DNA of 64,000 bases from CALAED01 sp036555725 (GTDB taxonomy: Bacteria > Actinomycetota > Actinomycetes > Streptosporangiales > Streptosporangiaceae): positions 124,001 through 188,000 of the forward strand of contig DATBKU010000130.1 in NCBI GenBank assembly GCA_036555725.1, read 5' to 3'. The notes beneath the pieces were generated by a model. That model was not told where the DNA came from. It saw nothing but the letters and a program-made list of their open reading frames with translations, and made no database searches. Within the stretch, counting starts at the first letter, position 1, and each line of letters starts with the position of its first letter. Of the stretch, positions 36,168 through 45,418 are shown one piece after another. Made by a program: the position numbers and the translations under genes.

Positions 36168-37886
36168 GTGCGGCGTACCGCGCTTATCGCCGCCTGCGCC
36201 GTCGTTACGACGGCGTTGGCGATTCCCGCGTACGCGGGACCAACCCAGGCCCGATCATCGGGTGAGACACGAGAGTATGTCGTCCTCTACAAGGACGGCG
36301 TCTCCCTGGACAAGGCCCACGCCGCGCTCAAGGCGGCGGGCGCCACCATCGTCAAGGAGAACACTGACGTCGGCGTCGCCACGGTGCGTACCACCAACAG
36401 CGGCTTCATGGCCGATGCAGGTCGCCAGTCCGCTCTCGACGGGGTCGCGCGCAACCGCGTCGTCGGTGAGGCCCCCGGAGCGGCGCCCGCCGCGGCCGCG
36501 AAGGGCCGGGCCGTCGAGAAGGACGGCACGGGCGGACGTGGCGCCGCGGCGCTCAGCAAGGGTTCCAGCAAGGCGGAGCCGCTCGCCGACCTGCAGTGGG
36601 ACATGAAGCAGATCCATGCCACGAAGGACGGCTCGTACCGAGTGGAGAAGGGGAACAAGGGCGTCCTCGTCGGGGTCATCGACACCGGCATCGACGGCTC
36701 CCACCCGGACATCGCCCCGAACTTCAACAAGTCGCTCAGCCGCAACTTCACCACCGACATCCCGGTGGACGCCAACGGCGCTGAAGTGGACGGACCGTGT
36801 GAGCACCCGTCGTGCGTCGACCCGGTCGACGAGGACGACAACGAGCACGGCACGCACGTCGCCTCCACCATCGCCTCGCCGGTCAACGGGCTCGGCATGG
36901 CCGGAGTTGCGCCGGACGTGACACTCGTGAACATCCGGGCGGGCCAGGACTCCGGCTTCTTCTTCCTCCAGCCGGTGATCGACGCGCTGACCTACGCGGG
37001 ACACGCGGGGATCGACGTCGTCAACATGAGCTTCTACACCGACCCGTGGCTGTTCAACTGCGCGGACAACCCCGCCGACTCGCCGGCCAACCAGGCCGAG
37101 CAGCGGACGGTCATCGCCGCGCACGAGCGGGCGCTGGCCTTCGCCCACCGGCACGGCGTGACGCTGGTCGCGGCGGCCGGCAACGAGGCGGCCGACTACA
37201 CCAAGACCTTCATCGATGACACCAGCCCCGACTTCGCCGACGAGCCCGGTGAGGCGCCGTACGAGCGGACAATTCCGCCGAGTTGCGTCTCCGAGCCGAG
37301 CGAGGGCAAGAACGTCATCGACGTGTCGGCGCTGGGTATCAGCACGCGCAAGTCGTACTACTCCAGCTTCGGCAACGGCTATATCGACGTGTCCGCACCG
37401 GGTGGCGACACCTACGACACCGCCGACAACAAGCGCGATGTCACGCGGGCCGTGCTGGCCGCCTATCCGCAGCACCTCGCGGCGGAGCGCGGTCAGCTCA
37501 ACCCGGACGGTACGCCCAACGTGCCGAACGTCATCCGTAGTTGTAAGGGCTCGGCCTGCGCGTACTACCAGTACCTGCAGGGCACCTCGATGGCCTCGCC
37601 GCACACCGTCGGCGTGGTGGCGTTGATCGTCAGCAAGTACGGCCACCGCGACCGGGCGCACGGCGGGCTGACCCTCGACCCGAACGTCGCCGGAGCGATC
37701 CTGAGCGGTACGGCCACCGAGCACGCGTGCCCGACGCCGCGTGACTTCACCTACACCCGGCTGGTGCAACAGCCGGACGGGTCGTTCCAGACGGTGACCG
37801 ACACCCACACCTGTGAGGGGCCGAAGAGCCACAACGGCTTCTACGGCGCCGGCATCATCGACGCGCTGCACGCCGTCCAGAGGTAA
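36168..37886 (+). CDS. secreted S8 family serine peptidase (subtilase)
   Basis: This 572-residue protease has a signal peptide (about residues 1-26, cleavage after AYA). An inhibitor I9-type propeptide (about 35-110) follows, then the catalytic domain with Asp in GVIDTGIDGSHPD (about 172), His in EHGTHVAS (about 226) and Ser in GTSMASPH (about 471). There is an Ala/Lys linker after the propeptide and several Cys pairs in the mature domain. The GTG is preceded by AGGAGG. It is the first gene of a block that separates holB from ricT. Confidence 0.9.
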   Translation: MRRTALIAACAVVTTALAIPAYAGPTQARSSGETREYVVLYKDGVSLDKAHAALKAAGATIVKENTDVGVATVRTTNSGFMADAGRQSALDGVARNRVVGEAPGAAPAAAAKGRAVEKDGTGGRGAAALSKGSSKAEPLADLQWDMKQIHATKDGSYRVEKGNKGVLVGVIDTGIDGSHPDIAPNFNKSLSRNFTTDIPVDANGAEVDGPCEHPSCVDPVDEDDNEHGTHVASTIASPVNGLGMAGVAPDVTLVNIRAGQDSGFFFLQPVIDALTYAGHAGIDVVNMSFYTDPWLFNCADNPADSPANQAEQRTVIAAHERALAFAHRHGVTLVAAAGNEAADYTKTFIDDTSPDFADEPGEAPYERTIPPSCVSEPSEGKNVIDVSALGISTRKSYYSSFGNGYIDVSAPGGDTYDTADNKRDVTRAVLAAYPQHLAAERGQLNPDGTPNVPNVIRSCKGSACAYYQYLQGTSMASPHTVGVVALIVSKYGHRDRAHGGLTLDPNVAGAILSGTATEHACPTPRDFTYTRLVQQPDGSFQTVTDTHTCEGPKSHNGFYGAGIIDALHAVQR

Positions 37887-37961
37887 GCAACATCGACTGA
37901 GCGCGGCCCCCGCCCGATGGCGGGGGCCGCGCCGTCTCGTGGGTCGGGCAGGATGGATCAC

Positions 37962-38444
37962 ATGCCGTACCGGGTCGCCTTCGTTTGCACGGGGAACATC
38001 TGTCGCTCGCCGATGGCCGAGGCGGTCTTCCGTCAGCACGCCGAGGAGGAGGGCCTGGACGTCGAGGTCGACAGCTCGGGCCTCGGCTCATGGCACGTGG
38101 GCGACGAGGCCGACCACCGTACGGTCGCCGCGCTGCGGCGGGCCGGTTACGGCTCGGCGCACGTCGCGCGGCAGTTCGAGCCGGAGTGGTTCGACCGCTA
38201 CGACCTGATCGTCGCGCTCGACTCCGGCCACCTGCGAGAGCTGCGCCAGATGGCTCCGGACGGCAAGGCGGCGGCCAAGGTACGGCTGCTTCGCGAGTTC
38301 GACCCCGGCGCGGGCGACGACCTCGACGTGCCCGATCCCTACTACGGCGACAGCGCCGACTTCGCCCTCGCGCTGGCGCTGATCGAGGCCGCCGTACCCG
38401 GCCTGCTCGACGAAGTGCGCAACGGGCTCAAGGACCGTACGTGA
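37962..38444 (+). CDS. low-molecular-weight protein tyrosine phosphatase
   Basis: This 160-residue enzyme has the CX5R active-site loop VCTGNICRSPMAEA near residue 9 and the general-acid Asp in VPDPYYG near residue 124. It dephosphorylates phosphotyrosine proteins; many actinomycete homologues act on envelope or secreted-metabolite control. The ATG at 37962 has AGGATGG upstream; ATG 37953 would add three residues. Its stop overlaps the next start (GTGA), so it is coupled to the fructosamine kinase-like gene. Confidence 0.9.
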   Translation: MPYRVAFVCTGNICRSPMAEAVFRQHAEEEGLDVEVDSSGLGSWHVGDEADHRTVAALRRAGYGSAHVARQFEPEWFDRYDLIVALDSGHLRELRQMAPDGKAAAKVRLLREFDPGAGDDLDVPDPYYGDSADFALALALIEAAVPGLLDEVRNGLKDRT

Positions 38445-39274
38445 CGCTGGCCGGGCTGCTCGGCGTCGACGTCACGAGCGTGGACGACCTCGGCGCCAGC
38501 CACGAGTGGACCCTGCACCGCGCGACGCTCGCCGACGGCCGTACGGTCTTCGTGAAGGCGGCCAACGGGCCGGACGGGGTGTTCGCGGCGGAGGCGGCCG
38601 GCCTGCGCTGGCTCGGTGAGGTCGCCGGTGCGCCGGTGCCCGAGGTGCTGGGCGTCGACGACACGACGCTGGTCCTGCCGTGGCTGCCGCCCGATTCCGT
38701 GACTCCCGCGGTGGCCGAGCGGTTCGGCCGCGAGCTGGCGGCCCTGCACACCGCCGGGGCGCCCGCGTACGGTGCGCCCTGGCCGGGCTTCATCGCCGAG
38801 CTGCCGCTGGACAACACCCAGGCCGACTCCTGGCCGGAGTGGTACGCGCGGCGCCGCCTGCTGCCGTTCCTGCGCGCGTCCGACGGGGCGCTGGCGGCCG
38901 ACGACGTTCGGCTCGTCGAGCGGGTCATCGACAACGTCGCGGCTCTCGCCGGGCCCGCCGAGCCGCCCAGCCGCATCCACGGCGACCTGTGGTCGGGCAA
39001 CGTGCTGTGGTCGGCCGGCCGCGGCTGGCTGATCGACCCGGCGGCGCACGGCGGGCACCGCGAGACCGACCTGGCCATGCTCGCCCTCTTCGGCACGCCG
39101 GAGCTGGCGCGGATCATCGCCGCCTACCAGGAGGTGGCGCCGCTCGCCGACGGCTGGCGGGCGCGCGTGCCGCTGCACCAGCTCCACCCGCTGCTCGTGC
39201 ACGTCGTCCTGTACGGCGCGTCCTACCGCTCCCGCACCGTGGAAGCGGCCCGCGCGGCCCTCGCCACGTCTTAG
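38441..39274 (+). CDS. fructosamine kinase / ketosamine-3-kinase family protein
   Basis: This is a 277-residue protein of the FN3K/aminoglycoside-phosphotransferase fold, with IHGDLWSGNVLW as catalytic loop (about 180-191) and WLIDPAAHGGHRETDLAML as the metal-binding block. FN3K enzymes phosphorylate sugar-amine adducts so that glycation is removed. The partner phosphatase of the LMW-PTP family is a frequent genomic neighbour of FN3K genes. The GTG start overlaps the phosphatase stop by 4 nt. Confidence 0.87.
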   Translation: MTLAGLLGVDVTSVDDLGASHEWTLHRATLADGRTVFVKAANGPDGVFAAEAAGLRWLGEVAGAPVPEVLGVDDTTLVLPWLPPDSVTPAVAERFGRELAALHTAGAPAYGAPWPGFIAELPLDNTQADSWPEWYARRRLLPFLRASDGALAADDVRLVERVIDNVAALAGPAEPPSRIHGDLWSGNVLWSAGRGWLIDPAAHGGHRETDLAMLALFGTPELARIIAAYQEVAPLADGWRARVPLHQLHPLLVHVVLYGASYRSRTVEAARAALATS

Positions 39275-39403
39275 CCCGCCCGGATGGCCTTGCAGATAGG
39301 GCCGTCGGCCGGGGCGTGCTGGCATACGATCTCCTGCGATCTACGGAACGGAACCGGCGGATTCCGCCGTCCAAATGCCGAAATTTTCGCAAAAGGAGCC
39401 ACT

Positions 39404-40423
39404 ATGCCCACCAGGCCCGCTCGCCCCAAAGCACCGAAGATCGGCCGAGTCGGCGCGATCGCCATCGCGGTCGTCGTCGTCCTCATCGGCCTTCCCCTGC
39501 TCATCAACTTCTTCAGCGGGTTCGAGCGGACCGGCGGCGGCGAGATCGCCGTCGTCCGCAACGGCGGCCCGTTCGACAACAACCGGATCCGGCAGATCAT
39601 CGATCCGGCGTCCGGCATCACGTGGATCGGCCTGGCCTCGAAGGTGCACAAGTATCCGGCTCAGCAGCGGTTCTACACCATCACCTCGAACGAGCAGCGC
39701 GGCGAGCGGAGCGGCGTCGACGTGGTGACCGTACCGAGCAGCGACGGCGTCAACATGGGCATCGAGGGCACGCTCTACTTCACGCTCAACCTGGATCACG
39801 AGACGCTGAAGCAGTTCGACACCAAGTACGGCACCCGGAAGTTCCGCGGTCTCGACGGCGACTCACGGTACGCGTGGGAGGGCGACGACGGCTGGTCCGG
39901 CTTCCTCGACCAGATCATCCGCCCGGTCATCGACAACGACCTGCGCACGCAGATCAACAGCTTCCGCTGCGCCGAGCTGGTGTCCTCCTGCGCGCTGGTG
40001 CAGAACACGGCGAACCCGCAGCTGCCGCAGCAGAACACGCAGGGCCAGCCGGTGAAGGCGCAGAGCAACAACGCCAACATCGCCAAGGTGCAGACCGCGA
40101 TCAACACCAGCCTCGCCCAGGACCTGCAGCAGACGCTCGGCGGCAACTACATCACCGACCTGCACTTCAACCTGGTCCGGATCACCCTGCCGGACAACGT
40201 GCAGCACGCCGTCGACGAGGCGCAGGCCGCCTTCGCCCAGGTCACCCAGGCCCAGGCCAAGGTGCAGCAGGCCAAGGCCGAGGCGCAGGCCAACAAGGCC
40301 CGCCAGAACGGCTACAACAAGTGCCCGACCTGCGCCGACATCGAGAAGCTCAAGGCGCTGCCGCAGGGCATCACGGTGTACGCACCGGGGAACCCTGGAG
40401 GAGTCGCCATTCCGACTAAGTAA
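39404..40423 (+). CDS. SPFH (stomatin/prohibitin-like) domain membrane protein
   Basis: This 339-residue protein has an N-terminal membrane helix (about residues 18-40, AIAIAVVVVLIGLPLLINFFSG), a band-7/SPFH-like domain (about 45-250) and an Ala/Gln/Lys coiled coil (about 255-300) rich in QAQAKVQQAKAEAQ. A short C-terminal CPTC pair follows. SPFH proteins form ring scaffolds that organise membrane proteins. The ATG is chosen because AAAAGGAG lies 5 nt upstream. The next small membrane gene starts 9 nt later. Confidence 0.75.
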   Translation: MPTRPARPKAPKIGRVGAIAIAVVVVLIGLPLLINFFSGFERTGGGEIAVVRNGGPFDNNRIRQIIDPASGITWIGLASKVHKYPAQQRFYTITSNEQRGERSGVDVVTVPSSDGVNMGIEGTLYFTLNLDHETLKQFDTKYGTRKFRGLDGDSRYAWEGDDGWSGFLDQIIRPVIDNDLRTQINSFRCAELVSSCALVQNTANPQLPQQNTQGQPVKAQSNNANIAKVQTAINTSLAQDLQQTLGGNYITDLHFNLVRITLPDNVQHAVDEAQAAFAQVTQAQAKVQQAKAEAQANKARQNGYNKCPTCADIEKLKALPQGITVYAPGNPGGVAIPTK

Positions 40424-40432
40424 GTTGGACTC

Positions 40433-40756
40433 ATGCGCATCCTGGCGATGCCGATCACGCTCCTCGTCATCGCGCTGGTCATCTACCTAGTGATCAGCGC
40501 GATGCGGGGGCCGAGTCAGGCGGAGCGTACGAAGGCCGTCCGGCGGGCCACATGGACGACGGCGACCGAGATGAAGGACGGCCGTACGGTCGTGCTCGTC
40601 CGGCAGGTGGCGGAGATCCGCGGCGCGACCGTGGAGCTCAACCGGCAGGTCATCGCGGAGATCCCGGACGCCGTCGTGGACTGGGATTCCCGCTACCACG
40701 AGGCGATGGCCGAGGCCCGGGCCAGAGCCTCCGCCCTGCAGATCGAGTCCGAGTGA
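40433..40756 (+). CDS. small single-pass membrane protein, unknown function
   Basis: This 107-residue protein has one N-terminal helix (about residues 5-24, AMPITLLVIALVIYLVISAM) and a charged cytoplasmic or extracellular part with two short beta-rich stretches (TVVLVRQVAEIRGATVELNRQ). I know no family. It sits 9 nt after the SPFH-like gene and 22 nt before the CNNM genes, all co-directional. Confidence 0.6.
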   Translation: MRILAMPITLLVIALVIYLVISAMRGPSQAERTKAVRRATWTTATEMKDGRTVVLVRQVAEIRGATVELNRQVIAEIPDAVVDWDSRYHEAMAEARARASALQIESE

Positions 40757-40778
40757 CGTTCATGACATCATCTCCGGA

Positions 40779-42116
40779 GTGCTGAGCACCCTCTCCGGCC
40801 TCGCCGCCGTCGTGTTGCTGACCGCCGCGACCGGCTACTTCGTGGCGCAGGAGTTCGCGTACACCACGGCGGACCGGGCCGCCCTCGAGCAGGCGACGGG
40901 CGACGGCGACCGGCGGGCGCGCCGGGCGCTGGCCGTGATGGCCCGGTTGTCGTTCATGCTGTCCGGCGCCCAGCTCGGCATCACCGTCACCGCGCTGGTG
41001 GTGGGGTTCATCGCCCAGCCGGCGCTGGCCGGGGTCGTCGAGCCGGCGCTGTCGGCCGTCGGCGTCCCGTCGCTCGCGGTCTCGGTCGTCGTGTCCTTCG
41101 TCGTGGCGACCGTGCTGCAGATGGTGCTCGGCGAGCTGGTGCCGAAGAACCTGGCGATCGTACGGGCGGAGCCGCTCGCCCGGATGCTGGCCCCATCGAC
41201 CCTGGCGTACCTCACCGTGGCCGGGCCACTGATCAGGCTGTTCGACGGCGCGGCCAACAAGGTGCTGCGGGCCGTCGGCGTGGAGCCGGTCGAGGAGCTG
41301 CACCACGGAGCCACGCTCGAGGAGCTGAGCGACATCATCGGCGAGTCCCGGCGCAGCGGCCACCTGCCCGCCGACCTGTCCGGCCTGCTGGAGCACGCCC
41401 TCACCTTCGGTGAGCACACGGCGGGGGAGGTGATGGTGCCGCGCCCCGGGGTGGTGACGGTCGACGCCGGCATGACCGTGGACGAGCTGCTCGGGGTCAT
41501 CAGGAAGACCGGCCACACCAGCTACCCCATGCTCGGCCCGGCTGTCGACGAGATCGTCGGCGTCGTCGGCGTACGCGAGCTGGTCCGCGAGACCGCGGGC
41601 GACCGGCCGGTCGACGGGCTGGCCCGCCCCGCGCTGCTGGTCCCGGACAGCCTGCCGCTGTACGCGCTGGTGGAGCGGATGCACGAGGGCGGCGAGGAAT
41701 TCGTCTGCGTGGTCGACGAGTACGGCGGCCTGGCCGGCGTGGTCACCTTCGAGGACGTCGCAGAGGAGCTGGTGGGCGAGATCGCCGACGAGAACGACCC
41801 CGACCCCGACCTGGTGACCAGCGACGAGAGCGGCGTGATCGTCGACGCCGGGCGCCGCATCGACGAGATCAACGTGCTCACCGGCGTCGGGTTGCCCGAG
41901 GACTCGGCGTACGACACGGTCGCCGGCCTGATCATGGCGCGGCTCAGCCGGATGCCTCGCCCGGGCGACACCGTCATCGTGGACCAGGACGTCGACCGGC
42001 TGCCCGCCGGCAAGAGTCCCGGGCGGGTCGCCGTACAAGTGCTCACCCTGCGCCGGCGCGTGGCCGGGCAGGTGCGCCTCCGTACGCTCGGCGGCAAGGG
42101 AGGGGGCCCGCGATGA
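40779..42116 (+). CDS. CNNM/CBS-domain membrane protein (hemolysin C/CorC-like), copy 1
   Basis: This 445-residue protein has a CNNM (DUF21) domain of three to four helices (about residues 1-185), a CBS pair (about 205-330, with VMVPRPGVVTVDAGMT and EEFVCVVDEYGGLAGVVTFEDV), and a C-terminal CorC/HlyC transporter-associated domain (about 345-430). Such proteins are linked to divalent-cation efflux, especially Mg2+. It overlaps the next CNNM gene by 4 nt (ATGA); the two probably form a heteromer. The GTG at 40779 is the likely start. Confidence 0.87.
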   Translation: MLSTLSGLAAVVLLTAATGYFVAQEFAYTTADRAALEQATGDGDRRARRALAVMARLSFMLSGAQLGITVTALVVGFIAQPALAGVVEPALSAVGVPSLAVSVVVSFVVATVLQMVLGELVPKNLAIVRAEPLARMLAPSTLAYLTVAGPLIRLFDGAANKVLRAVGVEPVEELHHGATLEELSDIIGESRRSGHLPADLSGLLEHALTFGEHTAGEVMVPRPGVVTVDAGMTVDELLGVIRKTGHTSYPMLGPAVDEIVGVVGVRELVRETAGDRPVDGLARPALLVPDSLPLYALVERMHEGGEEFVCVVDEYGGLAGVVTFEDVAEELVGEIADENDPDPDLVTSDESGVIVDAGRRIDEINVLTGVGLPEDSAYDTVAGLIMARLSRMPRPGDTVIVDQDVDRLPAGKSPGRVAVQVLTLRRRVAGQVRLRTLGGKGGGPR

Positions 42117-43132
42117 GTCTGCCGCTGGCCGCGATCGCGACGATCGCCCTGCTGTTCGGCAACGGGTTCTTCGTCGCCGCCGAGTTCGCCCTGGTGGCCG
42201 CCAAGAGGTACCGGCTGGAGCGGATGGCGGCGCGCGGCAACCGGTCCGCGGCCGCCGCGGTGGCCGGGATCAATGAGCTGTCCCTGATGCTCGCCGGCGC
42301 GCAGCTGGGCATCACCATGTGCTCGCTCGGCCTCGCCATGGTCGTCGAGCCGGCGTTCGAGGCAGTCCTGGCGCCGCCGCTCGAATCGGCCGGGGTCTCC
42401 GAGACCGGTACCCATGTGATCGCCTTCGGCGTCGCGCTCGCCGTGGTGACGTTCCTGCACATGGTGATCGGCGAGATGGCGCCCAAGTCATGGGCGATCG
42501 CGCATCCGGAGCGGTCCGCGATGCTGCTCGCCCTGGGCTTCCGCGGCTTCACGCTGATCGTCCGGCCGGTGATCGCGGCGCTCAACGGGATCAGCAACGG
42601 CGTGCTGCGGCTGTTCGGGGTCCGTACGGGTGACGGCCCGGCCATCCGGACCGATCCGCGGCGGCTGCGCTTCCTGCTGGACGAATCGCAGCGGCTCGGC
42701 CTGATCGACGCCCACGACCACGCCCTGCTCGACCGCGCGATCACCACCCGCCAGGCGACGATCGCCCGGCTGGTCATCCCGGCCGCCGCGGCGACCGTCG
42801 TGCCGTACGACGCCTCGCCGGCCCAGATCAGAGAGCAGGTGGCGAGCAGCGGGCACACCAGGCTGCTCGTGCGCGGCCCGGACGGCGGGATCGCCGGGAC
42901 CCTGCATGTACGCGACGCCCTGCTCGCCGGCGATCCGTCGCACCGTGCCGAGGACCTGACCTTTCCGGTGCCCCGGCTCCCGGCCACGACATCCGTACTC
43001 CAGGCCGTCGCCACACTCCAGGCCGCCCATGCCCAGCTGGCCCTGGTGACCGGCGCCGACGGCGCCGTCACGGGCCTGCTCAGCCTCGACGACCTCCTCA
43101 GCCGGCTACTGGAGCCGACGGCAGCGGCCTAA
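42113..43132 (+). CDS. CNNM/CBS-domain membrane protein, copy 2
   Basis: This 339-residue paralogue of the preceding gene has the CNNM domain (about residues 1-190, with FFVAAEFALVAAKRYRLERMA and HMVIGEMAPKSWAIAHPER) and a shorter CBS region (about 205-330). It lacks the C-terminal CorC_HlyC domain found in copy 1, so the pair is asymmetric. Tandem long/short CNNM genes are usual in actinomycetes. It ends 25 nt from the convergent ricT gene. Confidence 0.87.
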   Translation: MSLPLAAIATIALLFGNGFFVAAEFALVAAKRYRLERMAARGNRSAAAAVAGINELSLMLAGAQLGITMCSLGLAMVVEPAFEAVLAPPLESAGVSETGTHVIAFGVALAVVTFLHMVIGEMAPKSWAIAHPERSAMLLALGFRGFTLIVRPVIAALNGISNGVLRLFGVRTGDGPAIRTDPRRLRFLLDESQRLGLIDAHDHALLDRAITTRQATIARLVIPAAAATVVPYDASPAQIREQVASSGHTRLLVRGPDGGIAGTLHVRDALLAGDPSHRAEDLTFPVPRLPATTSVLQAVATLQAAHAQLALVTGADGAVTGLLSLDDLLSRLLEPTAAA

Positions 43133-43157
43133 GGCTCGTCGAGTCGACGCTGAGCGG

Positions 43158-43994
43158 CTAGGCCTCGTCGCCGGATTCGCTGTACAGCGCGTCGTGCTGT
43201 TTGCGCGGCGAGCAGACCGAGGCCGAGGGGCACGCGCAGCGCTGGCCGCCGTCGAGCTTGACGCTGACGGTGTCGGACGGGACGTTGCGGCCCACCACGG
43301 TGCCCTCGCCGTCCGGGGTCTCCACACGCTCACCCAGCCGCGGCATCCGGCGATGCGACTCGACGTACAGCGGATGCTCGTACTTCAAGCAGCACATGAG
43401 CCGCCCGCAGGCGCCCGCGATGCGCAGCGGGTTGACCGGCAGGTCCTGGTCCTTCGCCATGCGGACCGAGACCGGCTCGAAGTCCTTCAGGAACGTCGCG
43501 CAGCACAGGTCGCGCCCACACGGGCCGATGCCACCCTGCAGCCGGGCCTCGTCGCGCGGCCCGACCTGGCGCAGCTCGACGCGGGCCCGCATGTTGCGGG
43601 CCAGGTCGCGCACGAGCGCGCGGAAGTCGACGCGATGCGGCGCGGAGAAGTAGACCTTGTAGACGTTGTCGGCGTCGAGGTAGTCGATGCCGATGACCTT
43701 CATGGGGAGCTCGTGCTTGCGGATCAGCCGCTTGGCGATGCTGCGGCCCTCGGCGCGGCGACGCCGGTTGGCCTCGTCGCGGGCCAGATGCTCATCTTCG
43801 GCCGGCCCCTCGCAGACGGGCATGCCGCCGATCTCCTCGGAGACATACTGCGGGGCCCAGACGCACTCGGCCACCTCGGGCCCGGAGTCGGTCGGGACGA
43901 GTACCTTGTCGCCGACCTTGGGGCTGTGCGATCCGGGGTCGAGGTAGTAGAGCCGGCCGTACCGGGTGAAGCTGACCGCCATGACCATGCTCAT
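43158..43994 (-). CDS. ricT: PSP1 domain protein RicT
   Basis: This 278-residue protein has the PSP1 C-terminal domain (about residues 65-150) and two Cys blocks, CGRDLCCATFLKDF near 160 and CGRLMCCLKYEH near 195. The RicT/YaaT family uses such Cys in an iron-sulfur-containing complex with RicA/RicF that affects RNA maturation in Bacillus. Here the partners are not seen. In Bacillus it lies just after holB; in this window it is on the opposite strand 7 kb away. Confidence 0.85.
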   Translation of the reverse strand: MSMVMAVSFTRYGRLYYLDPGSHSPKVGDKVLVPTDSGPEVAECVWAPQYVSEEIGGMPVCEGPAEDEHLARDEANRRRRAEGRSIAKRLIRKHELPMKVIGIDYLDADNVYKVYFSAPHRVDFRALVRDLARNMRARVELRQVGPRDEARLQGGIGPCGRDLCCATFLKDFEPVSVRMAKDQDLPVNPLRIAGACGRLMCCLKYEHPLYVESHRRMPRLGERVETPDGEGTVVGRNVPSDTVSVKLDGGQRCACPSASVCSPRKQHDALYSESGDEA

Positions 43995-44009
43995 ATGGCC
44001 ACCATACGT

Positions 44010-45086
44010 TCACCATGCAAGATCGGCGATATCGCCCGCCGCGAACTCCCCTGGCCCGTGGGCGACGCCGACCAGCAGCCGGCCGGTCGACTGAGCTGCG
44101 ATGAGATCCCCGCCGGCGCCGTCGGGCACCAGGCGGGTTACCCGCGCGGCGTCGCCCGCGCGCCGCCACAGCACCTTGGTCTGCCGGCCGTCGGCGGCCG
44201 AGTAGGCGGTCAGTGTCAGCCCGGAAGGATTGGTCACCCCGGCCACGATCGTCGCGCCGTCGCGGCTCAGCACGGCGGTGTCCGCGCCGTCCGGCAGGGT
44301 GAGGACGGGCCGGCTGACGCCGAGGCCGCCGCCCGGCCGTGTGGTGTCGAGGGTCCTGACCTGGCGCCGTACGACGGTGGCTCCCCGCGTCGGCGTCCAG
44401 ACGAACGAGAGCGTGTTGCCCGCCCACGACAGGCCGCCGATCCGGCCCTCGTGCGAGGTCGTCCACGTGCGCCGCATGCCGGTTGCCGCCGAGACGACGT
44501 CGACCGCGATCTTTCCGCTCTTCGCGCCGTACGAGACGTACGCGATCAAGGTGCCGTCCTGGTTCGTCGCCATGTCCGACCACATCGTGGACGTGCCGGG
44601 CACCCGTACGCCGGGCAATGCCGCCAGCTCGGCGGGCCGGCCGTCGCCGGCCAGCCGCAGCCGGTAGAACACCGTGCCGTCCCGAGCCGAGCTGGAGACG
44701 ATGTAGGAGTTCGCGCCGGCGGCGGCCACCTGCTGGAACCGCCGCTTCGGCGGCACCGCGACCTGGCCGAGGGACGCGAACGTACGGACGTCGCGGACGA
44801 CCACGGCCGACCCGGTCCGGCGGACACTCACGACGAAGCGCGGCAGCGGCCGGTCCTTGGACATCAGCGTGGGCACGGCCGTGTCCGCGGTGGGCGGCGC
44901 GGCCGGGGCGGCCGGCTTGCTCCGTGTCTTGTCCGGACGGTCGAAGAAGTCGGCGGCGGCGGCGATGATCAGGGCGATGGCGGCCGGTGCGGCCACCGGG
45001 ACGACCCAGCGGCGCGCCGCGGCCAGCAGGGTCGTCCGGTCGAAGCGGGGGGCGTCAGGATCGGTCGAGCGAGGGTTGGCATCCAT
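44010..45086 (-). CDS. membrane-anchored beta-propeller-like protein
   Basis: This 358-residue protein has one membrane helix (about residues 29-46, VVPVAAPAAIALIIAAAA). It is followed by an extracytoplasmic region with repeated beta-strand blocks (SYIVSSSARDGTVFYRLRL, NQDGTLIAYVSYG, SWAGNTLSFVWTP) that look like PD40/WD40-type propeller blades. Function is unknown; such domains often bind peptides or sense envelope ligands. It is 15 nt upstream of ricT on the same strand, so the two may be co-transcribed. Confidence 0.6.
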   Translation of the reverse strand: MDANPRSTDPDAPRFDRTTLLAAARRWVVPVAAPAAIALIIAAAADFFDRPDKTRSKPAAPAAPPTADTAVPTLMSKDRPLPRFVVSVRRTGSAVVVRDVRTFASLGQVAVPPKRRFQQVAAAGANSYIVSSSARDGTVFYRLRLAGDGRPAELAALPGVRVPGTSTMWSDMATNQDGTLIAYVSYGAKSGKIAVDVVSAATGMRRTWTTSHEGRIGGLSWAGNTLSFVWTPTRGATVVRRQVRTLDTTRPGGGLGVSRPVLTLPDGADTAVLSRDGATIVAGVTNPSGLTLTAYSAADGRQTKVLWRRAGDAARVTRLVPDGAGGDLIAAQSTGRLLVGVAHGPGEFAAGDIADLAW

Positions 45087-45220
45087 GGGGGACTACGTCG
45101 CAGGCCTCTCTCACGGCAACCCCCAAGATTTACCGCATGTTGCCGTCAGATGGCCACCGGACGGCCGGTCGGCGACCAACACGTGGCGCGGCCGGCGGTG
45201 GTGACGCGGCCCGCAGGGTG

Positions 45221-45418
45221 TCATAAGTCGAGGTGCAGAGCCAGTTTCGGGCACAGCGCCACGGCCTTGCGGGCGTGGCCGCGCAGCCGCCCCGGTACGG
45301 CCGCTTCGGTCACGACCGGGTAGCCCCACTCGTCGCGTGAGAGCAGCTCGGGCAGCAGCTCGGCGCACACTCCGGCGCCGTCGCAGGCGATGAAGTCGAC
45401 GCGGAGTTCCTTGTTCAT
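45221..45418 (-). CDS. small ferredoxin (three-cysteine, single cluster)
   Basis: This is a 65-residue acidic ferredoxin. The Cys pattern C-x5-C (CDGAGVC, about residues 12-18) and a late CPK Cys (about 57) fit a single [3Fe-4S]-type cluster, as in P450-associated actinobacterial ferredoxins. The ATG overlaps the stop of the NuoF-like gene (ATGA), making it the last gene of the redox operon. It probably takes electrons from, or gives them to, the NuoF-like protein. Confidence 0.82.
   Translation of the reverse strand: MNKELRVDFIACDGAGVCAELLPELLSRDEWGYPVVTEAAVPGRLRGHARKAVALCPKLALHLDL

Noticed and set aside
36255..38039. Long minus-strand frame antisense to the subtilase
   Set aside because: Same GC-bias effect; no signal, domain or ribosome-binding site.
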